Below, piece after piece: positions 31,818 through 37,563 of a DNA stretch of 37,563 nucleotides. The position numbers and the translations under genes were made by a program. Location: positions 1 to 37,563 of the forward strand of contig DASQGG010000109.1 in NCBI GenBank assembly GCA_035632695.1, read 5' to 3'. The notes under the pieces are model-generated. The model was not told the origin of the DNA, searched no databases, and worked only from the letters and a program-made list of their open reading frames with translations. Source of the DNA: Thermoplasmata archaeon (GTDB lineage Archaea; Thermoplasmatota; Thermoplasmata; RBG-16-68-12). The first letter of the stretch is position 1, and every line of letters starts with the position of its first letter.

Positions 31818-31825
31818 TTTTATAC
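31818..31825 (+). promoter_or_regulatory. TATA-like box of the ABC exporter operon
   Basis: TTTTATAC at 31818-31825 is centred about 28 bases before ATG 31850, so the operon transcript would begin at or within a few bases of the start codon. Confidence 0.5.
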
Positions 31826-31849
31826 GCGCCTCTCGCATCACGTCGCTTC

Positions 31850-32776
31850 ATGACCGACCAGGCCCTCCGCGCCGTGGACGTCCGCAAGACGTACCACACC
31901 CGCGGCGCGCCGGCGGTCGAGGCGCTGCGCGGGGTTTCCCTGACGTTCCGTAAGGGGGAGCGGATCGCCCTTCTGGGCCGGAACGGCGCCGGGAAGACCA
32001 CGTTCCTCCGTATCGCATCCACGCTGCTCGTGCCGACGTCGGGAACCGTGGAGGTCTTTGGGCTCGATGCGGTGGGCCATCCCGAGCTCGTCCGCCCCCT
32101 GATCGCGGTGGTCCCCCAGGAAGGGAAGCCGTTTTTCCACCTCACTCCCCGCGAGCAGATCTATGCGTACCTGCGAGCGCGGGGGGTCGATCGGGAGACC
32201 GCAAAGACGCGCGGAGAAGAGGCCCTGGACCAGATGGGCATCCAGGAGGTCGCGGATCGGCTTTCGATCACGCTGTCCGGTGGGCAGAAGCAGCGGGCCA
32301 TGGTCGCAACCGTGATCGCCACGGAGGCGCCCCTCCTCTTCCTGGACGAGCCCACGATCGGGATGGATCCGTTCGCACGCCGCGACGTGTGGGACTCGCT
32401 TCGCCGGCTCACGAAGAAGGGCTGCACGGTCTTGCTCACGACGCACTACCTGGACGAGGCCGAGGCGCTCGCGGAACGTCTCTACGTGGTCGAGGCGGGT
32501 CGCATCCTCGTGGAAGGGACCGCGGACGCGATCAAACAGCAGGTCGGCGGGACCCTCAAGGTCTCCGTGCCGAACGGGGTCGCGATTCGAGAGGAGCTCG
32601 CGAGCTTCGGGGAGCTCGTCTCGGATGGCGGGACCATCTACATGATCACGGGACCGGCGCGGATCAACGAGATCATGGCACTCACCGTGTCGAAGGGCTT
32701 GGCGGCGACCGTCGGTCCGGTCACGCTCGAGGAAGCGTTCCTGCGGATCGTCGGCCGCTCGATCAACGAGGACTGA
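31850..32776 (+). CDS. ABC transporter ATP-binding protein (ABC-2 exporter type)
   Basis: 308 residues. Walker A is LLGRNGAGKTTFL near 38-50. The Q-loop VVPQEG is near 86, signature LSGGQKQR near 140-147, Walker B LLFLDEPT near 160-167 and the H-loop TTHYLDEAEAL near 194-204. A C-terminal extension of about 80 residues after the nucleotide-binding domain is usual in the CcmA/DrrA-like exporter group. It powers two different permease subunits encoded directly downstream (8 and 1 base gaps). ATG 31850 is chosen by the TATA box. The longer upstream frame overlaps the ABM gene. Confidence 0.93.
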   Translation: MTDQALRAVDVRKTYHTRGAPAVEALRGVSLTFRKGERIALLGRNGAGKTTFLRIASTLLVPTSGTVEVFGLDAVGHPELVRPLIAVVPQEGKPFFHLTPREQIYAYLRARGVDRETAKTRGEEALDQMGIQEVADRLSITLSGGQKQRAMVATVIATEAPLLFLDEPTIGMDPFARRDVWDSLRRLTKKGCTVLLTTHYLDEAEALAERLYVVEAGRILVEGTADAIKQQVGGTLKVSVPNGVAIREELASFGELVSDGGTIYMITGPARINEIMALTVSKGLAATVGPVTLEEAFLRIVGRSINED

Positions 32777-32784
32777 GGAGGGTC

Positions 32785-33540
32785 ATGGCAATCGCGCTGC
32801 GCTGGACCGGCATCGGGACCTTCCTGGCCACGGAGACGCGCGTGCAGATTCATGAGTGGCTGGCGATCGCGACCGGAAGCCTGGTGCAGGCCGCGCTCCT
32901 CGTGTTCGTCTGGGTGCTCGACGCGTCCTTGCTCCCGCTGACCGTGATCGGCGCGATGGTGTATTCCGTATTCCTGATCGGACAACGAGTCCTCAACGAG
33001 GCCGCGTACATCCGCATCGATCACAAGCTGAACGAGCTCTACCACGCGTCCCCCATGTCGCCCGAGTCGTACTTCCTGGGCATGTCCATGGGCATCCTGA
33101 TCGCGTACACGCCCCCGCTCGTCGTGCTGTTCGGGATCTTGGAAGTGCTCCATCCGATGAGCCTCGCCGCGACGGGCGCTCTGGTCCTTGCGCTCCTGGC
33201 GGTGTGGGCCTTCTCCTCGAGCTTGGGCTACTACATCTCGACCCTGTTCAAGGACATGAAGACGATCTGGCCGTACTCGAGCCTTCTCACAAACCTGTTC
33301 GGGATTGTGCCCCCTGTGTTCTTCCCCCTGTCCATCCTCACGGCCCACCTCCCGTGGGCGTGGCTGCCCGCCCTCCTTGTGCCCACGAGTGCCGCGACCG
33401 CTCTCGTTGAGGCCGTGGCAGGCCTGCAGGTTCTGACGACCACGGAAGTCCTCGTCGCAGGAGGCGCGTTGGCGGTGGAGGCGGGCCTCATGCTCTTGTT
33501 CGGTATCTTCTGGGCGCGACGCACCGCGCGGGAGGCGTGA
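32785..33540 (+). CDS. ABC-2 type permease subunit (first)
   Basis: 251 residues and six predicted transmembrane helices. After a short amphipathic N-terminus come AATGSL-type first helix residues (IATGSLVQAALLVFVWVLD), then a cytoplasmic segment with NEAAYIRIDHKLNELYHASP containing the conserved E-loop/coupling-like region of ABC-2 permeases. The remaining helices run to residue 245. It forms the membrane channel with the next gene product. The ribosome site GGAGG lies just before ATG 32785, 8 bases after the ATPase stop. Likely substrates of such systems are drugs, lipids or polysaccharides; none can be picked here. Confidence 0.88.
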   Translation: MAIALRWTGIGTFLATETRVQIHEWLAIATGSLVQAALLVFVWVLDASLLPLTVIGAMVYSVFLIGQRVLNEAAYIRIDHKLNELYHASPMSPESYFLGMSMGILIAYTPPLVVLFGILEVLHPMSLAATGALVLALLAVWAFSSSLGYYISTLFKDMKTIWPYSSLLTNLFGIVPPVFFPLSILTAHLPWAWLPALLVPTSAATALVEAVAGLQVLTTTEVLVAGGALAVEAGLMLLFGIFWARRTAREA

Positions 33541-33541
33541 G

Positions 33542-34327
33542 ATGGACCACGTCATCGATGAGAAGGTCTTGGCCGAGATGCGAGAAGGCCGCGTCTTCCC
33601 CGCGTTTGCGCTGATCGGCTGGCGATGGGTCGCGCGCAACCCCGTGGCCACGATCGTACCCATCCTGCTCCCGTTCTTCTTCCTGTACTTCCTGGCGCTG
33701 GTCACGCCGCCGAATTTCAACCTGTTCCCGCTCCAGGTCGTGGGCGCCATGCTCTTCACCACCCAGAACATCGGCAGCTGGTGCCTCTCCGACTCGGCGT
33801 ACTGGCGGCTCGAGCAACGCCTGCAGGACATGTTCGTCGCGTCGCCACTGGACAAGTTCCGGTACCTGTTCGGCGTCGCCTTTTCGAACCTGATTCCCGC
33901 GGCGCCCGCCCTGATCATCCTGGGCGTGGTCTTGGCCCTGGTGACGCCCGTCTCCCTGTTCGGGTGGCTCGTTCTCGCGGCGGCCATATTCATGGTCTGG
34001 GTCCTGTACTCCGCCATCGGGATCGCGGTGTCGAGCCGGCTCCAGAGCCAGATGGAGGTGTGGCCTGTCGGGACCCTCGTGTTTACGACGCTCGGCATCC
34101 TATCGCCGCTGTACTACCCGCTCGCCTTCCTTTCTGCGGTGTCGCCGGCATGGGCGGGTCTGGCCCGGTTCCTGCCCGCGACCTACGCCGCGCTCATCGT
34201 CCAGTCCGCCCTCGGCCTTCCCCAGGCGATGCCGTCGGAGGCGACGCTGGACGCGGTCCTGTTGCTCGTCTCCACGATCGTCGGGCTCGTCATCGCCATG
34301 CGGCTCTACACGTGGCGCGAGCGATGA
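33542..34327 (+). CDS. ABC-2 type permease subunit (second)
   Basis: 261 residues with six predicted helices, distantly similar in plan to the previous subunit: a short cytoplasmic N-terminal helix (EKVLAEMREGRVFPAFALIG), a coupling segment SDSAYWRLEQRLQDMFVASP aligned in position with the NEAAYIRIDHKLNELYHASP segment of its partner, and a hydrophobic rest. It begins one base after the partner's stop, so translation is coupled. The two permeases look like diverged copies forming a heterodimer. Its last 22 bases overlap the 3' end of the opposing P-type ATPase gene. Confidence 0.88.
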   Translation: MDHVIDEKVLAEMREGRVFPAFALIGWRWVARNPVATIVPILLPFFFLYFLALVTPPNFNLFPLQVVGAMLFTTQNIGSWCLSDSAYWRLEQRLQDMFVASPLDKFRYLFGVAFSNLIPAAPALIILGVVLALVTPVSLFGWLVLAAAIFMVWVLYSAIGIAVSSRLQSQMEVWPVGTLVFTTLGILSPLYYPLAFLSAVSPAWAGLARFLPATYAALIVQSALGLPQAMPSEATLDAVLLLVSTIVGLVIAMRLYTWRER

Positions 34328-37300
34328 GCCTCACGCGGGCCGGGCCGGACCGGCGGCAGGATGACCGCAACGGCCCCCTTTGCCTTGAGGGCGACCTCGC
34401 GCTCGTCCCTCCCGAGGAAGCCACGGTGGCCCGCCTCCCAGCGACCCGCCATGAGGATGACCTCGATTCCCCGCTCGTCCGCGAACTCCACGAGGTCACG
34501 TCCGATGTCCCGGACCATGAGGATCTTGGGCGTGAGGAGCCGCATGATGGGCCTCGCACGGAGGGACTTCAAGAAGGAGAGTTCGCGGTCCTGGTCGATC
34601 AAGGACTCGGGCTTGTACGTGGAGTACAGGGGGACGATGGAGGGGATCTTGATCACCTTCGCGGCCACCACGTCTACCGCGGGAAACGCGGAGGCGGTCG
34701 TCAGGGACGCGGCCACGTCAAAGGGCTCCGGCTGGAACTCCTCGAGGACTGGGATCAGGACCCTCCGGAGACGCGGCACCTCGCCCGCCGCGAGAGCCGG
34801 GCCACGGACGAGAATCACCCGACGCTTTCGCAGGTTCAGAAGCCAGGCGTCGCGGCGGCGCAGGCGGCCGCCCGCGAAGACCTCCGCGTCCACGGGAACC
34901 ACCAGGGTCTCCGCCTTGGTCCGCTCCGCGAGGCTCTCTAGGTCGCCCCCCAAGGACGGGCGCCTACGGTGACCTCCGACGCTGGGCAAATCAACAAAGC
35001 CGCAGGGCGTGTCCGTGGCCTTCGCGAGATCGTCGATGCGGCGCTCGAGATCCCGCTGTACCTCCCTCCTCGGGCCCGCGATCGGCAGCCGGACCACCAG
35101 AATGCGGGAACCCGAATACTCCGCGAGGCTCAGCGCGACGGCCACAGCGGTCTCGTCGGATCCCTGCAGGGTGAGCGGGACGATTACCGGTGGCCCGCGC
35201 TCGATGAACGGGATGCGGGCGCGGGTCTCGAGATGCGTGCCGAGGACGACCTCCACTCCGGCCGCGGCTGCCGCGGGGAGGGCGGGTACCGCCTTCGCGG
35301 GCAGGAGGACCCTCCGGACGACGTATTTCCGGATTTCCTCAAACAGGAGAATGAGCGGCACGAAGCTGTAGAGGTACAGCCACACGATGGGCTCGAACGA
35401 GGTCGTCATGAAGACGGATTGCAGGAAGGGCACGTACACGATGCTGAGCAGGATTGCGAGCTCCGCGCCCACGCCCGGCAGCAACCAGCGGTTCCGCAGC
35501 GGATTCAGGGTGAAGGCAGACGCCACGTTCGTGCGGGTCGCGAACAGGGTGCCGAGCTGGCCCGCCATGATCCCCGCGATGACCGCGCTGGTCCCCATCT
35601 GGTAGGCGTTCACTTCGGCCGGCGTAGAGGGCCAACCTGCGAGGCCTAGGTGCCAGCCCCCCTCATGGGACCAAAGATAGAAACACCAGAACAGCGCGAC
35701 CAGGCCAATCATCGTGCCGATGTAGAAGGATCTCGAGATGGTCCCGACGTCGAAAAGCCGCGTCTTCTTCGACCGCGGAGGGCGGTCCATGATTCCGGGC
35801 TCCGGAGGTTCGAGGGTCAGGGCGAGGGACGGCGGGATGTCCATGCCCAGGTCGATGGCGAGGATGCCCACAACGCTGAGGGGCAGGGTCCGCGGCGTGA
35901 GGAACAGGACGAAGACGACGAACGTCGCGAGCTCCGCCCAATTGTGGCTGAACACGTACACGATGAACTTGCGGAGGTTGTCGAATACGCCGCGGCCGAT
36001 CTCCGTCCCATTCACGATTGAGGCAAAGTTGTCGTCCAAGAGGACCATGTCCGCGGACTCCCGCGCCACGTCGGTTCCCGTGATTCCCATGGCGATGCCG
36101 ATGTCCGCCTCGAGCAGGGCGGGAGCGTCGTTGACGCCGTCCCCGGTGACCGCGACGGTCTCGCCCTTCGCTTGGAGGAGGCGAACGACCCGGAGTTTCT
36201 GCTCCGGGGTGATCCGGGCGAACACGACCTCGGGAGTGTCCAGGATTCGGGAGAGCTCATCGTCCGGCATGTTGGCGAGCCGGTATCCCGTGACGACCAC
36301 GTAGTCCGGAGCGGTGATGATGCCGACCTTGCGCGCGATCGCCTCGGCCGTGAGCTCGTGGTCCCCGGTCATCATGATGACCCGCATGCCGGCGCTGCGA
36401 GCCTTCCGGACCGCCTCGGGGACGTCCGCTCGGGGCGGATCCAGGATTGCGACGAGCCCGACGAACGTGAGATCCGCTTCCACGCTCGCTGACTCGTACT
36501 TCTCCTGGGGCCCCGGCAGCTCTCGGTAGGCGAGGGCGAGCACCCGGTATGCTTCCCTTGCGAGTCTGTCGATCTCGCGGCGGACCGTCGCCCGGCGTTC
36601 GTCCGTCAGAGGGGTCGCCGCGTCCTCCCACATGATGCGGGTCGAGCGGGAGAGAATTTCGAGACCCGCGCCCTTCACGTACGCGATGACTCCGCCCTGT
36701 GGATCCGCATGGATGCTCGTCATCATCTTCCGGGCGGACTCAAACGGGATCATCCCGATCCGGGGGCGTTCCGCGAGGGTCTTTCGGGGGTCCAAATTCG
36801 CCTTGGCCGCGAGGACCAGGAGGGCGGCTTCCGTCGAGTCACCCACCATGGTCCATCGCGACTTCCGGCGGTCGAGGGGCGGCACCAGGGTTGCCTTGTT
36901 GTTGAGCGCGGCGACCTCGCACAGTCGGCGGAGGTCCGTTCGTTCCGACGCGGTGACCTTTCGGCTCTCGAGGACAATGGACCCTTCGGGTTCGTAGCCT
37001 TCCCCCGTGACGTCGAAGATCCGGCCGCCGATCCAGATTTTGTGGACGGTCATCTGACCCTCCGTGATCGTCCCGGTCTTGTCCGTGCAGATGACCGTCG
37101 TCGAGCCCAGGGTCTCCACGGAGGACAGGCGTTTGACGACCACGTTGCGCTTGGAGAGCGTCAGGCTGCTCATCGCGAGGGAGAGGGTGACCGTAATCTG
37201 CAAGCCTTCGGGGACCAGCGAGGTCATCACGCCGATCATGAACAGGACGCTGTCACCGATCTCCAGGTGGACGAAGAAGTGGCCGACCGCCAGGAAGAGG

Positions 37301-37563
37301 AGGCCCACGCCGATGGCGACGTAGAAGTTCAGGGTCGCGGCGTGATCGAGCTCGAGCTGCAGAGGGCTTAGCGGCTCCTCCGCAGCCCGCGTGATCTCGA
37401 CAACCTGCCCAAACTGTGTGTCCTTGCCGGTTGCGAGGACCACCGCCGTTCCCGTTCCCGCGGTGACGACCGTTCCGGCGAACATCAGGTTAGGGAACTC
37501 CGTGATGGGGCTATCGAAATCCTCGGGAGGCGGTATCGTGGTCCGGCGCTGGGGTTCGGATTC
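34306..37563 (-). CDS. P2-type cation ATPase with C-terminal tandem Usp-like domains (N-terminus cut by window edge)
   Basis: 1085 residues are visible and the frame continues past the right edge. It opens with ESEP of the actuator TGES-x-P motif, then helix 4 with VPEGL, phosphorylation site CTDKTGT (Asp near 161), nucleotide-domain YVKGAGLEIL, MMTGDHE and the hinge TGDGVNDAPAL. Helices 5-10 include AIDLGMDIPPSLALTLEPPE, like Na+/K+/Ca2+ pumps of group P2. After the last helix, about 295 residues (roughly 35193-34309) form two soluble alpha/beta units. The first starts PPVIVPLTLQGSDETAVAVA. The second starts LRRVLIPVLEEFQPEPFDVA and ends with AGRWEAGHRGFLGRDEREVA, a relaxed nucleotide-binding signature of the universal stress protein family. 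The ion is not certain. The tail suggests regulation by nucleotide binding. Confidence 0.9.
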   Translation of the reverse strand, partial: ESEPQRRTTIPPPEDFDSPITEFPNLMFAGTVVTAGTGTAVVLATGKDTQFGQVVEITRAAEEPLSPLQLELDHAATLNFYVAIGVGLLFLAVGHFFVHLEIGDSVLFMIGVMTSLVPEGLQITVTLSLAMSSLTLSKRNVVVKRLSSVETLGSTTVICTDKTGTITEGQMTVHKIWIGGRIFDVTGEGYEPEGSIVLESRKVTASERTDLRRLCEVAALNNKATLVPPLDRRKSRWTMVGDSTEAALLVLAAKANLDPRKTLAERPRIGMIPFESARKMMTSIHADPQGGVIAYVKGAGLEILSRSTRIMWEDAATPLTDERRATVRREIDRLAREAYRVLALAYRELPGPQEKYESASVEADLTFVGLVAILDPPRADVPEAVRKARSAGMRVIMMTGDHELTAEAIARKVGIITAPDYVVVTGYRLANMPDDELSRILDTPEVVFARITPEQKLRVVRLLQAKGETVAVTGDGVNDAPALLEADIGIAMGITGTDVARESADMVLLDDNFASIVNGTEIGRGVFDNLRKFIVYVFSHNWAELATFVVFVLFLTPRTLPLSVVGILAIDLGMDIPPSLALTLEPPEPGIMDRPPRSKKTRLFDVGTISRSFYIGTMIGLVALFWCFYLWSHEGGWHLGLAGWPSTPAEVNAYQMGTSAVIAGIMAGQLGTLFATRTNVASAFTLNPLRNRWLLPGVGAELAILLSIVYVPFLQSVFMTTSFEPIVWLYLYSFVPLILLFEEIRKYVVRRVLLPAKAVPALPAAAAAGVEVVLGTHLETRARIPFIERGPPVIVPLTLQGSDETAVAVALSLAEYSGSRILVVRLPIAGPRREVQRDLERRIDDLAKATDTPCGFVDLPSVGGHRRRPSLGGDLESLAERTKAETLVVPVDAEVFAGGRLRRRDAWLLNLRKRRVILVRGPALAAGEVPRLRRVLIPVLEEFQPEPFDVAASLTTASAFPAVDVVAAKVIKIPSIVPLYSTYKPESLIDQDRELSFLKSLRARPIMRLLTPKILMVRDIGRDLVEFADERGIEVILMAGRWEAGHRGFLGRDEREVALKAKGAVAVILPPVRPGPREAHRSRHV

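Noticed and set aside
1-37563. CRISPR arrays, insertion sequences, integrases, phage genes or rRNA
   Set aside because: No regularly spaced repeats, transposase/integrase motifs, terminal inverted repeats or rRNA-like segments were seen.

Overview
The window looks archaeal and G+C-rich, with roughly two-thirds G+C by eye. The archaeal signs are TATA-type promoters about 26-30 bases upstream of start codons (several genes appear leaderless), a tRNA-Thr with a bulge-helix-bulge type intron after position 37, and an archaeal gene set: NFACT/Rqc2-like protein, TrpB2, HtpX, an Lrp regulator beside glutamine synthetase, and a Ras-like GTPase. A high-GC Thermoplasmatota lineage is my best guess, but nothing here proves the phylum. 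No CRISPR array, insertion sequence, integrase or rRNA was seen.

Layout. (1) 1-3.3 kb: the tail of a membrane protein, a PRC-barrel protein, and a leftward operon of octapeptide-repeat zinc-ribbon protein, NfeD-like protein, flotillin/SPFH protein and a 57-residue ORF. (2) 3.3-8.7 kb: a nitrogen block with an Lrp/AsnC regulator divergent from a glutamine synthetase, a polytopic membrane protein resembling heme-copper oxidase subunit I/NnrS, a second glutamine synthetase and a small unknown protein. (3) 8.7-15.8 kb: HtpX protease, TrpB2, NFACT protein, a DDAH/arginine-deiminase-like enzyme, an M20 deacylase and a nitroreductase. (4) 15.9 kb: intron-containing tRNA-Thr(GGU).

(5) 16.2-25.6 kb is the most unusual part. 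Two paralogous nucleotidyltransferase-fold proteins, two paralogous Icc-like metallophosphoesterases and two paralogous APC permeases are interleaved with a nitrilase-family amidase and an agmatinase-type ureohydrolase. The arrangement reads as a duplicated [phosphoesterase - nucleotidyltransferase - opposite-strand permease] module. One pair (25570-23824) is plainly co-transcribed, with 4 bases between genes. I propose a nucleotidylation/de-nucleotidylation pair tied to uptake and breakdown of amino acids or guanidino compounds. The function is inference; the duplication and pairing are visible.

(6) 25.7-31.4 kb: an 80-residue unknown protein, an OFA-type MFS transporter, a Ras-like GTPase, a ThDP enzyme and a fatty acyl-CoA ligase. 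The last two could form an alpha-oxidation module. (7) 31.5-37.6 kb: an ABM-domain protein, an ABC-2 exporter (ATPase plus two permeases) and, running off the right edge, a P2-type cation ATPase with a C-terminal extension of about 295 residues that looks like two tandem universal-stress-protein domains.

Two genes (membrane protein near 5696, permease near 17385) have convincing in-frame coding sequence upstream of their first possible start codon. This suggests a frameshift, real or from assembly, in each 5' end.
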